DNA of 64,000 nucleotides. Origin: an uncultured Pelagibacteraceae bacterium (GTDB lineage: Bacteria > Pseudomonadota > Alphaproteobacteria > Pelagibacterales > Pelagibacteraceae). The notes below the pieces were generated by a model that was not told where the DNA came from, did no database searches, and saw nothing but the letters and a program-made list of their open reading frames with translations. Of the stretch, positions 7,788-16,650 are shown piece by piece. Location of the stretch: contig CACFZE010000006.1 of NCBI GenBank assembly GCA_902570695.1, positions 1-64,000 on the forward strand, in the 5' to 3' direction. The position numbers and the translations under genes were made by a program. Each line of letters starts with the position of its first letter. Positions within the stretch are counted from its first letter, which is position 1.

Positions 7788-9218
7788 ATGAATAATTTAA
7801 ATATAATCAATCAATCATCAGCAATAATATTAATTATTTCAATTTCTTTAATATTTGTTTTTGTTGGAATTTATTTTTCAAAAAAATTTAAAGGACTTAA
7901 TAATTATTTAGTTGCAAACCGTTCGATTGGAACTTTATCCTTAACAACAAGTCTTGTTGCTTCAGCACTTGGTGCTTGGATTTTATTTGGACCGGCATCA
8001 GCAGCAACATGGGGAGGAATTGGTGCAGTGATTGGTTATTCACTAGGAACTGCATTTCCACTCTTTATTTTAATTTATCTTGGTAAAAAATTTAGAACTA
8101 GTTATCCGCAAGGCAAAAGTATTATTGAAATAATAAGATTAAGATTTGGACCAAATCTTTATAAACTGATTTTAGTTTTTTCCATTTTTTATATGACAAT
8201 CTTTTTAATTGCTGAAGTTACTGCTGTAGCTTTTTTAATTAATTACATATCTGGTACTGAGTTGTGGATTACCTCTTTAATAGTAATATCATGTTCGTTA
8301 CTTTACACATTATATGGAGGTTTAAGAGCATCCTTAATTACAGATAATATTCAATTTTTTGTATTTATAGGTCTTTTAATAATTAGTTTAATTTTTATTA
8401 CCTCAATTGAAACAAACGATTTTAACTTTGAAATTATTAAAAATAATAATCCGCATTTGTTAAGTTTTAGTTATCTCCCAAATTATACTGCTGGTTTAAC
8501 TTTCTTTATAGCTGTTGCTGCAACTAATCTTTTTCATCAAGGTAATTGGCAGAGAGTTTACGCTGCAAAAAATTACGAAGTTTTAAAAAAAAGTTTAATA
8601 TTTTCATTTTTAATAATATTACCAATAGTCTTTTTTATAGGATTTAGTGGTTTAGTGGCTGTCTCTCAAGATACTAATGTAATACCTGATCTTGCATTTT
8701 TCTCAATTTTATTAAAAGAAAATTTAATAATATTTTCAGTCATTGTAATAATTTTAGCTATCTCTTTAACAATAAGTAGTATTGATACTTTAATAAATGC
8801 TATTTCAAGTTTGGTAATAGTCGATGTAGATAAAGTATTAAATTTAAAAAATAATCATTTAAATATCTCAAAACAATTTGTTATTTTTCTTTCGGTCATA
8901 GCTTTTTTTGTAGCATCAAAAGGATTTAGTATTCTTTATTTATTCTTAATAGCAGATTTATTTTGTTGTGCGGCTGTTCTAAGTGTTTTTTATACTTTTT
9001 ATTCAAAATCTTATGATGAAAAAAATGCTTATGTTTCTATATTAATAGGATTAATTGCAGGACTATTATTTTTTCCAAGTCCTGATTTTTCTAAATCAAT
9101 ACTATTTGGAATAATTTTGCCAATGGATTTAGCACCATCGTATATTTCTCAATCTCTTTTATTTTGTTCATTTATTGCGGCAACTTTATCACCAATAATT
9201 GCATGGAAATTGAAATAA
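7788..9218 (+). CDS. thiV: Sodium:solute symporter, probable HMP/thiamine-precursor transporter
   Basis: A 476-residue SSS-family carrier with about 13 helices. SSS-type motifs include SALGAWILFGPASAATWGG near residue 60-80, TLYGGLRASLITDNIQ, and FHQGNWQRVYAAKN. The start codon sits directly after a TPP riboswitch. Established knowledge: in SAR11 an SSS transporter under a TPP riboswitch (ThiV) is the proposed importer of the thiamine pyrimidine precursor HMP. This gene has exactly that arrangement. Family sure; substrate inferred from the riboswitch. Confidence 0.85.
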   Translation: MNNLNIINQSSAIILIISISLIFVFVGIYFSKKFKGLNNYLVANRSIGTLSLTTSLVASALGAWILFGPASAATWGGIGAVIGYSLGTAFPLFILIYLGKKFRTSYPQGKSIIEIIRLRFGPNLYKLILVFSIFYMTIFLIAEVTAVAFLINYISGTELWITSLIVISCSLLYTLYGGLRASLITDNIQFFVFIGLLIISLIFITSIETNDFNFEIIKNNNPHLLSFSYLPNYTAGLTFFIAVAATNLFHQGNWQRVYAAKNYEVLKKSLIFSFLIILPIVFFIGFSGLVAVSQDTNVIPDLAFFSILLKENLIIFSVIVIILAISLTISSIDTLINAISSLVIVDVDKVLNLKNNHLNISKQFVIFLSVIAFFVASKGFSILYLFLIADLFCCAAVLSVFYTFYSKSYDEKNAYVSILIGLIAGLLFFPSPDFSKSILFGIILPMDLAPSYISQSLLFCSFIAATLSPIIAWKLK

Positions 9219-9259
9219 TTGATGTTTATTTAAAACCTAATTATTGTATAATTTAATAA

Positions 9260-10369
9260 ATGCTCAATTTTATATTACCATTTATTGTATTAATCGTTGT
9301 TGTTGTTTTCATTCATGAATATGGACATTATTATTTTGCAAAAAGATATGGTGTTGGTGTAACAGATTTTTCGATAGGTTTTGGTCGAGAATTATTTGGA
9401 TGGAACGATAAATCAGGGACAAGATGGAAAGTTTGTTGGATACCACTAGGCGGTTATGTAAAATTTTTCGGAGATAGGAATGTATTTTCACAAGCAGATC
9501 AAGAGGAACTACTAAAAAAATATAGCAAAGAAGACCAACACAAATTGTTTGTAACAAAACCTCTTTACCAAAGAGCCTTAATTGTTGCTGGAGGACCATT
9601 GGCTAATTTTATTTTAGCTTTAGTCATTTTTACTTTCATATACATGTTTGCAGGTAAAGATTTTACACCAGCTGTAATTGATGAAGTATTAAAAGATAGT
9701 CCAGCAGAAGTTGCCGGTATGCAAAAAAATGATGTTATTATTGAAATAGATAATACAAAAGTTGAGAGTATTCTTGATGTTTCTAAATTAATAGCAATGT
9801 CAACATCAGAATTTATCGATTTTAAAGTTTCAAGATATGACCAGGAGATAATATTAAAAGTAAAGCCAAATTTTGTTGATAGCGTTGATGAATTAGGAAA
9901 CAAATTAAAGAAAAGGATGGTAGGCATTAAACTTAGTCCTTATAACAATCAAATAACACACAAAAAACTTGGACCTGCACAAGCTTTACTTCAATCATTT
10001 AATGAAGTTTATTTTGTAACAACTTCATCACTTAAATATCTTGGATCAATGTTTACAGGAGCAGGGGACAGTTCTCAATTGGGTGGTCCAATTAGAATTG
10101 CTAAAATTTCTGGCCAAGTAGCAGAATTTGGAATTATACCCTTTGTCAGTATGATGGCTTATATCTCAATAAGTTTAGGATTAATTAACTTATTTCCAAT
10201 ACCTTTATTAGACGGAGGACATCTCATGTTTTACGCATTTGAAAAAGTTTTAGGTCGTCCTTTAAGTCAAAAAACACAGGAAGGTTTTTTTCGAATCGGA
10301 ATGTTTTTGTTGTTATCTTTGATGTTTTTCGCAACATTTAACGACCTTAAAGATTTAGGCTTATTTTAA
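9260..10369 (+). CDS. rseP: RIP site-2 metalloprotease RseP
   Basis: A 369-residue membrane zinc protease. The HExxH site HEYGH is at residues 19-23 in the first helix. A PDZ domain spans about 115-200. The conserved GGPIRIAKISGQVA and the third zinc ligand motif PIPLLDGGHLMFYAFE are in the C-terminal part. It performs intramembrane cleavage of anti-sigma factors or signal-peptide remnants. The usual neighbours dxr and bamA are not adjacent here: a sodium symporter precedes it and HU follows. Confidence 0.93.
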   Translation: MLNFILPFIVLIVVVVFIHEYGHYYFAKRYGVGVTDFSIGFGRELFGWNDKSGTRWKVCWIPLGGYVKFFGDRNVFSQADQEELLKKYSKEDQHKLFVTKPLYQRALIVAGGPLANFILALVIFTFIYMFAGKDFTPAVIDEVLKDSPAEVAGMQKNDVIIEIDNTKVESILDVSKLIAMSTSEFIDFKVSRYDQEIILKVKPNFVDSVDELGNKLKKRMVGIKLSPYNNQITHKKLGPAQALLQSFNEVYFVTTSSLKYLGSMFTGAGDSSQLGGPIRIAKISGQVAEFGIIPFVSMMAYISISLGLINLFPIPLLDGGHLMFYAFEKVLGRPLSQKTQEGFFRIGMFLLLSLMFFATFNDLKDLGLF

Positions 10370-10521
10370 GGCTTTTTTAATAGCTAAAAAAACATTGTAT
10401 TTATTGACTTTTTTTACCACTATATATTGTTGTTCAAAAAAAAATATATACTAAAAAAAAGCTTGAATTATCAATGATTTTGTTAAGTATAGTTTCATAA
10501 ACCTTTAAAACCGGAGCTAAA

Positions 10522-10797
10522 ATGAACAAAAAACAATTAGTAGCAAAGCTAGCTGGTTCGTTAAATCAAAGTAAAGCTGATGCAGAGCGTACTTTTGATA
10601 CTATTACGAATACTATACTAGATGCGTTGAAAAACGACGATTCTGTAAAGATTGCAGGTTTTGGTACATATAAAGTGGCTAAAAGAAAAGCCCGAATTGG
10701 ACGTAATCCAAGAACTGGAGAGCAAATCCAAATCGCTGCTTCTCAAAAGGTAAAGTTTTTGCCTGCTAAAGCACTTAAAGAAGTATTTAACAAGTAA
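10522..10797 (+). CDS. HU family DNA-binding protein
   Basis: A 91-residue histone-like protein of full family length. The arm region GRNPRTGEQIQIAASQKVKF is the HU/IHF signature, and the body FGTYKVAKRKARIGRNP is conserved. It binds and bends DNA in the nucleoid. It has a clear Shine-Dalgarno (CGGAG, about 8 nt upstream) and its own transcription unit, with an intergenic region before and a terminator after. Confidence 0.95.
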   Translation: MNKKQLVAKLAGSLNQSKADAERTFDTITNTILDALKNDDSVKIAGFGTYKVAKRKARIGRNPRTGEQIQIAASQKVKFLPAKALKEVFNK

Positions 10798-10806
10798 AAC
10801 TCATTT

Positions 10807-10850
10807 AACAGCCTTTATTAGGAATGCTAAAACATTTAATAAAGGCTGTT
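10807..10850 (+). terminator. Terminator of the HU gene
   Basis: AACAGCCTTTATTA (10807-10820) pairs perfectly over 14 bp with TAATAAAGGCTGTT (10837-10850), 10 nt after the HU stop. The T-run is short. Confidence 0.75.
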
Positions 10851-10920
10851 TCTACATGCAAAAACTGCATATCTATTTTTAACAACAATCATTAGTTTTT
10901 ATTTATTTTAAAATTATAAG

Positions 10921-10944
10921 AACCTCTTTTTAACAATGGAGGTT
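10921..10944 (+). promoter_or_regulatory. Hairpin hiding the amtB Shine-Dalgarno
   Basis: AACCTC (10921-10926) is complementary to GAGGTT (10939-10944), which contains the GGAGG ribosome site placed just before ATG 10947. In the folded RNA the ribosome site is paired. This suggests post-transcriptional control of the ammonium transporter. Only 6 bp, so stability and function are inference. Confidence 0.5.
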
Positions 10945-10946
10945 AA

Positions 10947-12248
10947 ATGACTAAACATTTAAAAAAACTTGTCGGTCCTTTAGTAAGTTTGTTTTTCTTA
11001 CTAAACATGACAAGTGTAGGTTATGCCGAATCTACAGTCTCTGCAGAAGTTGGATTTATTTTTAATACATTTCTATTTTTAGTTTGTGGTTTTCTTGTCA
11101 TGTTTATGGCTTGCGGATTTGCGATGCTAGAATCAGGAATGGTAACTTCAAAAAGTGTATCTGTAATTTGTGCAAAAAATATAGGATTATTTTCTATCGC
11201 TGGAATTATGTTCTGGATGGTTGGTTATAATCTAGCATATGGAATTCCAGAAGGTGGCTATATAGGAACATTCACTCCGTGGTCTGATGCAAGTGCTGTT
11301 GATACAGGATATGCAGATGGTTCGGATTGGTATTTCCAAATGGTATTCTGTGCAACAACAGTATCAATTGTATCTGGTACGTTAGCAGAAAGAATTAAAT
11401 TATGGCCTTTCTTCTTATTTGCAGCAATTTTATCAGGAATCATTTATCCAATTGTCATGGGATGGCAGTGGGGTGGTGGCTGGTTAGCCGCTTTAGGTTT
11501 CTCTGATTTTGCTGGTTCAACTCTTGTACACTCAACTGGTGGTGCTGCAGCATTAGCAGGTGCTATGTTGTTAGGTGCAAGAACAGGAAGATTTGATAAA
11601 TCAGGTGCAGCAAAGCCAATGAGACCATTTGCAGCTTCTTCTATACCTTTGGTAACAGTTGGAGTATTTATTTTATGGTTAGGTTGGTTTGGTTTCAACG
11701 GTGGTTCACAGCTTGCTATGGGAACTTTCGATGATGCAGTAGCTGTATCAAACATATTTATAAATACAAACTTAGCAGCGTGTGGTGGTGTTTTAGCAGC
11801 AGCAGTAATTACTAGATTAATGTATGGTAAAACTGATGTAGTTCAAATGCTTAACGGTGCGATTGGTGGATTAGTTGCAATAACAGCTGAACCATTAGCG
11901 CCAGCACCTATAGCAGCAATATTCATCGGTGCAATCGGTGGATTGATAGTAGTGTTTGGAACAAAACTATTATTCTCATTTAAGATTGATGATGTTGTTG
12001 GTGCAATACCAGCCCACTTATTTGCTGGAGTTTGGGGAACATTAGCTGTTCCACTAACAAACTCTGATGCAAACTTTAGCGCACAGTTAATCGGTGTAAT
12101 CTCGATCAACGCATTTGTTTTTGTAGTATCATACATTGTATGGGCAATTATGAAAAACACTATGGGTATCAGATTAAGTAAAGAGGCTGAACTTAAAGGT
12201 ACAGACGTAACTGAAACTGGTGTAATAGCTTACGCTATAAGAGACTAA
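10947..12248 (+). CDS. amtB: Ammonium transporter
   Basis: A 433-residue Amt/MEP/Rh channel with a signal-like first helix and 11 further helices. Diagnostic stretches are FNTFLFLVCGFLVMFMACGFAMLE near the start, DYxxG-type STGGAAALAGAMLLGARTGRF, and GAIPAHLFAGVWGTLAVPL with the pore His region. It takes up ammonium across the inner membrane. No glnK/PII gene lies next to it, unlike in most proteobacteria. A short hairpin in the leader may control translation, and a strong terminator follows. Confidence 0.95.
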   Translation: MTKHLKKLVGPLVSLFFLLNMTSVGYAESTVSAEVGFIFNTFLFLVCGFLVMFMACGFAMLESGMVTSKSVSVICAKNIGLFSIAGIMFWMVGYNLAYGIPEGGYIGTFTPWSDASAVDTGYADGSDWYFQMVFCATTVSIVSGTLAERIKLWPFFLFAAILSGIIYPIVMGWQWGGGWLAALGFSDFAGSTLVHSTGGAAALAGAMLLGARTGRFDKSGAAKPMRPFAASSIPLVTVGVFILWLGWFGFNGGSQLAMGTFDDAVAVSNIFINTNLAACGGVLAAAVITRLMYGKTDVVQMLNGAIGGLVAITAEPLAPAPIAAIFIGAIGGLIVVFGTKLLFSFKIDDVVGAIPAHLFAGVWGTLAVPLTNSDANFSAQLIGVISINAFVFVVSYIVWAIMKNTMGIRLSKEAELKGTDVTETGVIAYAIRD

Positions 12249-12275
12249 ATTTAACTCCCTCCCTTAAGTTAAACT

Positions 12276-12305
12276 AAAAAGGCCCCGTAAATGGGGCCTT
12301 TTTTT
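12276..12305. terminator. Bidirectional rho-independent terminator
   Basis: AAAAAGGCCCC (12276-12286) and GGGGCCTTTTT form a perfect GC-rich stem with loop GTAAAT, followed by a T-run on the plus strand and flanked by an A-run. It therefore works for amtB (+) and for the convergent bcp gene (-). Confidence 0.95.
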
Positions 12306-12306
12306 A

Positions 12307-12756
12307 TTAAACTGTTTTTAAAAATTCTAACACTTCTTTTGCGTGGTCTTTAACTTTTACTGAACGCCACTCTTTAATAATTTTGTCATCTTTTAATAAA
12401 AATGTACTTCTTATTAATCCCATAAATTCTCTACCCATGAATTTTTTTTTACCCCAAACTTTGTATGCTTTAATCGCTTCTTTTTTTACGTCCGCTACCA
12501 AATCAAACTTAATTTTAAATTTATCTCTAAATTTTTCATGACTTTCCATACTATCTTTAGAAATACCAATAACTTCACAGTCTAATTTTTTAAATTGTGA
12601 AAGTAGAGAATTGAAGTCTTTTGTTTCAACTGTACAGCCTGGTGTATTATCCTTTGGATAGAAATATAAAACTTTATATTTACTTTTTATTTTCTTCAGT
12701 TCTAAAAGCTTTGAATTAGTTGATGGGATTTTGAAATTAGGAGCTTTATTTGGCAT
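12307..12756 (-). CDS. bcp: Peroxiredoxin, Bcp/PrxQ family
   Basis: A 149-residue thiol peroxidase. The peroxidatic Cys41 lies in YPKDNTPGCTVETKDF. The residue five positions later, often the resolving Cys in Bcp, is Lys here, while a Cys occurs near residue 60 (LDCEVIGIS). The resolution mechanism may therefore differ. It reduces hydrogen peroxide and organic peroxides in the cytosol. It diverges from the rhodanese gene with a 43-nt shared upstream region. Confidence 0.92.
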   Translation of the reverse strand: MPNKAPNFKIPSTNSKLLELKKIKSKYKVLYFYPKDNTPGCTVETKDFNSLLSQFKKLDCEVIGISKDSMESHEKFRDKFKIKFDLVADVKKEAIKAYKVWGKKKFMGREFMGLIRSTFLLKDDKIIKEWRSVKVKDHAKEVLEFLKTV

Positions 12757-12799
12757 ATTTTTTCGTAGATTATAATTTATAATAATGTATTAAACGTTT

Positions 12800-13186
12800 A
12801 TGAGCATTAAATCAGCACAAACATTGGTCGCAGAAGCTTTGACAGAAATCAAAACACTTTCCCCTGCGGAAGCATTAGAGATGGTAAACAGTGATAAATG
12901 CAATTTAATTGATATACGAGATATTCGAGAACTTGAGAAAATGGGAAGAATAGAAAATTCTCATCACATTCCTAGAGGAATGTTAGAGTTTTGGATGGAT
13001 CCAGATAGTCCTTACTTTAAAGAAGGCAAGATAGATATGAACAAAGAAATGGTTTTATTTTGTGCAGGTGGACTAAGATCTGCACTAGCTACAAAATCAT
13101 TGAAAGATATGGGGTTTGAAAAAATTTCGCATATAGATGGTGGCTTTTCTCAAATGAAGAGCAGTGGCTTTAAAGTAGAGAAATAA
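12800..13186 (+). CDS. Rhodanese-like sulfurtransferase domain protein
   Basis: A 128-residue single rhodanese domain with NLIDIRDIRELEKMGRI (CH2A region) and the active-site loop VLFCAGGLRSALA with catalytic Cys, then GFEKISHIDGGFSQMK. It transfers or carries sulfane sulfur; the partner is unknown. The ~30-residue N-terminal extension (LVAEALTEIKTLSPAEALEM) is common in alphaproteobacterial homologues. It is convergent with the ABA4-like gene. Confidence 0.9.
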   Translation: MSIKSAQTLVAEALTEIKTLSPAEALEMVNSDKCNLIDIRDIRELEKMGRIENSHHIPRGMLEFWMDPDSPYFKEGKIDMNKEMVLFCAGGLRSALATKSLKDMGFEKISHIDGGFSQMKSSGFKVEK

Positions 13187-13189
13187 AAA

Positions 13190-13663
13190 TCAATCAAATA
13201 AACTTATTCTCTTTGCGAAAAAAATTCTTATCACCCAGTATATAAATAATCCTAAAGGACCAATAAAATATGTGATTATTAAAGGAAAAAAGACTAGAAT
13301 TTTTGACATATAAAACCTCTGGCTATCTCTAACAATCCAAGATCCACAAAACAAATTTATTGCTAAGAAGTGCGTCCAAAATAAAATTAAAAACTCATTA
13401 TTCTCAAAAAGCTCAGCTAGATTATAAAAACTTAAATATAAAATAAAGTTTTTATCAAAATCATATCCGGCAAAAAAGAATATATATAATAGATAAACAT
13501 AAACACTTGCCAAAATAAATGTTGGAATTATTGATGTAACAAATAAACCACAAACTTTAGTTTGTGGAAAAATAATAAGCATTAACCAAAAAGGTATTAC
13601 ACCTATATTCAACCACATATAGATCATTTCTACTGTAAAAAATGCAGATATTTGTTCAATCAT
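13190..13663 (-). CDS. ABA4-like (DUF4281) membrane protein
   Basis: A 157-residue protein with four predicted helices. The stretch WTHFLAINLFCGSWIVRD, followed by a final helix with IGPLGLFIYWVIR, matches the ABA4-like family as I recall it. Plant members are needed for neoxanthin formation; bacterial members have no settled role, though a carotenoid or retinal link is imaginable in a marine phototroph. No carotenoid or rhodopsin gene is seen here. It is convergent with the rhodanese gene. Confidence 0.7.
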   Translation of the reverse strand: MIEQISAFFTVEMIYMWLNIGVIPFWLMLIIFPQTKVCGLFVTSIIPTFILASVYVYLLYIFFFAGYDFDKNFILYLSFYNLAELFENNEFLILFWTHFLAINLFCGSWIVRDSQRFYMSKILVFFPLIITYFIGPLGLFIYWVIRIFFAKRISLFD

Positions 13664-13690
13664 CAGGGTTATATTATATTAAATGCAATA

Positions 13691-14254
13691 ATGATTCCTA
13701 TAAAAAATAAAAAAAAAAACTTAGAAGCGACAATTGATGAAATGCGCAACTTTGCACTTAATTATGTAGAAAAATTTGCACCATCAAAACAACAGCTAAA
13801 AACATATCTTTTAAAGAAATATTTAAGATCTAAAGTTGATAACGTTAAAAGAAGCAATATTTCAGATCTAATTGAGATTGTTGCTGAAGATTTAGAAAAA
13901 TCTAAATTTATAAATGATAAATTTTATTCAGAAACAAAAGCGAAAAGTCTAATCCAAAGAGGTTCATCAATAAATAAGATTAGAAATTATTTAATAAGCA
14001 AAGGAGTTGGAGAAAAATATATAAAAAATACAATTGAACAAATTAATGAAAATAATGAAGATCAAGATTTTTTTTCAGCCATAAAAGTTTGTAAAAAAAA
14101 AAGAATTGGTCCTTCAAGAACTGAAGATAATAGACCTTTATTCTATAAAAAAGATATTGGTATATTGGCAAGATCTGGATTTGATTTTGAGGTTTCTAGG
14201 AGAGTAATGGAACTAGATAAAGAGGAATACTTGAAAATTATAAATCTTCTTTAG
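13691..14254 (+). CDS. recX: RecX-family regulatory protein
   Basis: A 187-residue basic helical protein with RecX repeat features: FALNYVEKFAPSKQQLKTYL, VAEDLEKSKFINDKFYSETK and RNYLISKGVGEKYIKNTI. RecX inhibits RecA filament growth. ATG 13691 is chosen over ATG 13652 because the longer form overlaps the divergent ABA4-like start and adds an unrelated tail. No recA in this window. Its 3' end overlaps a small minus-strand gene by 17 nt. Confidence 0.75.
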   Translation: MIPIKNKKKNLEATIDEMRNFALNYVEKFAPSKQQLKTYLLKKYLRSKVDNVKRSNISDLIEIVAEDLEKSKFINDKFYSETKAKSLIQRGSSINKIRNYLISKGVGEKYIKNTIEQINENNEDQDFFSAIKVCKKKRIGPSRTEDNRPLFYKKDIGILARSGFDFEVSRRVMELDKEEYLKIINLL

Positions 14255-14387
14255 ATTTTTTATTCTTTTCTTCTAAATAATACTGAATTTTGCTTTTGAT
14301 ATAGTTTTTTACCATCACAAATACTATTAATCCAAAAATTGATACAGAAACTATTATAATTAATATTATTCTTAATTGTTCACTCAT
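14238..14387 (-). CDS. Small single-helix membrane protein coupled to cysQ
   Basis: A 49-residue frame starting inside the cysQ stop (TAATG overlap). One membrane helix (IILIIIVSVSIFGLIVFVMV) is followed by a Lys/Glu-rich cytoplasmic tail. The start/stop overlap with cysQ is the main evidence that it is translated. Function unknown. Confidence 0.55.
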   Translation of the reverse strand: MSEQLRIILIIIVSVSIFGLIVFVMVKNYIKSKIQYYLEEKNKKSKEDL

Positions 14388-15157
14388 TATATATTTTTAT
14401 TTCTTTTCAAAATTATACTGGGATTTTTAAAATTTTCTTTTCCGTAAAGTATCTCATTTCCCTCAAAATCTGTAACTATGCCCCCTGCATTTTCAAGTAT
14501 AGCATGTCCGGCTGCTATATCCCATTCACACGCTCTAGGCTCAGCAACATATCCGTCATATTCATTTGAAGCTATTACACAAAATTTTAAAGAACTTTTC
14601 ATCCTTTTAAATTCGCTAACATTCATTGATTTATATATTTTGTTAATTTCAGGTTTTAGTTTATTTGAATATGATACAAATTTGAGTTTATTATTTGAAA
14701 TTTTTGAACAGTCTAATTTTACACTATTATTATTAATTATTTCAAATGAGCAACCTTTGTCATAAGAATAAAATAATCTGTTTTTAGCAGGTGCATATAT
14801 TATACCTGCTACTGCTCGATTATTAATTATTAAACCAGCATTTAGAGTAAATTCGTCAAGATCATTAATGTAATCATAAGTACCATCAATTGGATCTATT
14901 AGCCAAAAATTTTTTAAATCTTTCTTGGATTTATTATGACTTGTTTCTTCTGATACAATCGGTATTTGAGGAGTTAAATCATTTATTTTATCAGTTAATA
15001 TTCTATTAACTTCGAGATCACCATTGCTAACAGGTGTGTTATCTTCCTTAATTTCTTTTATTAACCCTTTTTCCCTTAATTCTATTGAAACTTTTCCCGC
15101 ATATAAAAAAGTATCAATCAGTTTTTCAATTGTCGCTTTTATTTCGATTTGTTTCAT
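14387..15157 (-). CDS. cysQ: 3'(2'),5'-bisphosphate nucleotidase CysQ
   Basis: A 256-residue inositol-monophosphatase-fold enzyme. Metal-binding motifs are PIVSEET, WLIDPIDGTYDYINDLDEFT and ACEWDIAAGHAILENAGG. It hydrolyses PAP to AMP in the cytosol; PAP comes from PAPS-using enzymes and from phosphopantetheine transfer. No PAPS-forming genes are visible here, so acyl-carrier-protein activation is a plausible source. It sits in a tight trio: DUF3553 protein, CysQ, then a small membrane protein. Confidence 0.88.
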   Translation of the reverse strand: MKQIEIKATIEKLIDTFLYAGKVSIELREKGLIKEIKEDNTPVSNGDLEVNRILTDKINDLTPQIPIVSEETSHNKSKKDLKNFWLIDPIDGTYDYINDLDEFTLNAGLIINNRAVAGIIYAPAKNRLFYSYDKGCSFEIINNNSVKLDCSKISNNKLKFVSYSNKLKPEINKIYKSMNVSEFKRMKSSLKFCVIASNEYDGYVAEPRACEWDIAAGHAILENAGGIVTDFEGNEILYGKENFKNPSIILKRNKNI

Positions 15158-15325
15158 TTATTCTAACTTTTCTAATTCGATATTTTTAGCATTGATAACT
15201 TTTTTTCCTACATTTTCGAAATTCACAGTTACTTTTTCCTTAATAATTGACTGTACTTGTCCTATTCCCCAATCTTTATTATTAGGATTTATAACTTTAT
15301 CACCTGGTTCAAAATCTAAAATCAT
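15158..15325 (-). CDS. DUF3553 family protein
   Basis: A 55-residue protein whose sequence [20 protein letters not shown], then [13 protein letters not shown], matches the alphaproteobacterial DUF3553 family (an SH3-like CarD/UvrD-tail type fold is likely). Its stop codon is immediately followed by the cysQ ATG, so the two are coupled. Function unknown; the CarD-like look suggests contact with RNA polymerase or a helicase. Confidence 0.8.
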   Translation of the reverse strand: MILDFEPGDKVINPNNKDWGIGQVQSIIKEKVTVNFENVGKKVINAKNIELEKLE

Positions 15326-15366
15326 TTGATTTTACTTATAATAGAAATGAGTATAAATACCACCAC

Positions 15367-16485
15367 ATGAATTTAGAGTTGAACTCAATTGGATTAAATA
15401 AAAAACCCTCTGATACAAAAGTAATTGTAGCTATGTCTGGTGGTGTAGACTCATCTACAGTTGCAGGTTTGATGAAAATGCAAGGATATAATGTTACCGG
15501 CATAACATTAAAACTATACAACGATAGTAAAGAAGTTGTTAAATCAAAAGTATGTTGCTCAGGCCAAGATGTTATAGATGCAAAAAGAGTTGCTCATAAA
15601 TTAGATATTGATCATAAAATTCTTTATTACCAGGATAAATTTAAGCAAGGTGTTATTGATAATTTTGTAGAAAGTTACTTAAAAGGAGAAACTCCAATAC
15701 CATGCGTACAGTGTAATCAAACTGTCAAATTTAAAGATTTGTATGAAGTTGCTAAAGATTTAAATGCTGATGCTTTGATTACAGGTCATTATGTAAAAAA
15801 TATAACAATAAATGAAAAAAATAATATGTATAGAGCAGTAGATGAAAATAGAGATCAGAGTTATTTTCTATTTAATACTACTAGAGAGCAATTAAATTAT
15901 TTACGATTTCCATTAGGTGGAATGTTAAAAAATGAAACTAGAGATATTGCTAAAAAACTAAATTTAAATGTTGCAGATAAGCCAGATAGTCAAGATATAT
16001 GTTTTGTTCCTAACGGAGACTATTCATCAGTAATAAAAAAGTTTAAGCCAGATTCTTTAAAAAAAGGTAACATTAAAAATCTAAATGGTGAAGTAATAGG
16101 TGTTCATGATGGAATTATAAATTTTACTATTGGTCAAAGAAAAGGAATTAAAGTAGCTGACAAAGAGGCATTATATGTAATTAAAATTGATGCAGAAAAT
16201 AATGAAATAATTGTTGGAGGAAGAGAACATCTAGGAAAAAAGAAAATTAATTTAAAAAATATTAATCTTCTATCGGATAAAAATGAATTAAATGAAAATA
16301 TACTAGTCAAAGTTAGGTCTACAGGAAAGTTATTAAGTGCCAATGTAAATTTTATAAACGAGAATGATGCTGAGGTAAATTTAGATAATTCTGAAGATGG
16401 TATTTCACCTGGACAAGCATGTGTCTTTTATAAAAAAGACCAATATGGTCACAAAGTTCTTGGTGGTGGATGGATTAAAGAATAA
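15367..16485 (+). CDS. mnmA: tRNA-specific 2-thiouridylase MnmA
   Basis: A 372-residue enzyme that thiolates U34 of Lys, Glu and Gln tRNAs. The ATP PP-loop SGGVDSS is at residues 24-30. Catalytic Cys116 lies in [10 protein letters not shown] and Cys212 in [19 protein letters not shown] and the C-terminal beta-barrel with GQACVFY are conserved. It is divergent from the DUF3553 gene with 41 nt between starts. It needs a sulfur relay; the nearby rhodanese protein is a possible but unproven donor. Confidence 0.95.
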   Translation: MNLELNSIGLNKKPSDTKVIVAMSGGVDSSTVAGLMKMQGYNVTGITLKLYNDSKEVVKSKVCCSGQDVIDAKRVAHKLDIDHKILYYQDKFKQGVIDNFVESYLKGETPIPCVQCNQTVKFKDLYEVAKDLNADALITGHYVKNITINEKNNMYRAVDENRDQSYFLFNTTREQLNYLRFPLGGMLKNETRDIAKKLNLNVADKPDSQDICFVPNGDYSSVIKKFKPDSLKKGNIKNLNGEVIGVHDGIINFTIGQRKGIKVADKEALYVIKIDAENNEIIVGGREHLGKKKINLKNINLLSDKNELNENILVKVRSTGKLLSANVNFINENDAEVNLDNSEDGISPGQACVFYKKDQYGHKVLGGGWIKE

Positions 16486-16491
16486 TTAATT

Positions 16492-16575
16492 TTACTTTTT
16501 CTTATTCTTTTTTCTTGCTCTTCTTTTTTTAGAGCCCATTTTTCTTCGGCCTCTATGCTTTTTAGGGTATCCCAT
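16492..16575 (-). CDS. 27-residue very basic peptide
   Basis: The minus-strand frame encodes MGYPKKHRGRRKMGSKKRRA followed by RKKNKKK: 18 of 27 residues are Lys, Arg or His. A textbook Shine-Dalgarno (AAGGAG, five bases before ATG) precedes it, strong for this genome, and it fits between mnmA and the next gene. Composition suggests a ribosome- or nucleic-acid-binding peptide like small Thx/COX24-type proteins. Identity unproven. Confidence 0.6.
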   Translation of the reverse strand: MGYPKKHRGRRKMGSKKRRARKKNKKK

Positions 16576-16650
16576 AATCTCCTTAGTTTTACAATTTTAT
16601 TGACTTATTTGAGGGATATAGCATTGTCAATATAACTAATCAATTTTTTT

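Noticed and set aside
9565..9927. 120-codon minus-strand frame inside rseP
   Set aside because: Antisense to the PDZ region of a clear rseP; low-complexity hydroxylated/aliphatic composition typical of a shadow frame.
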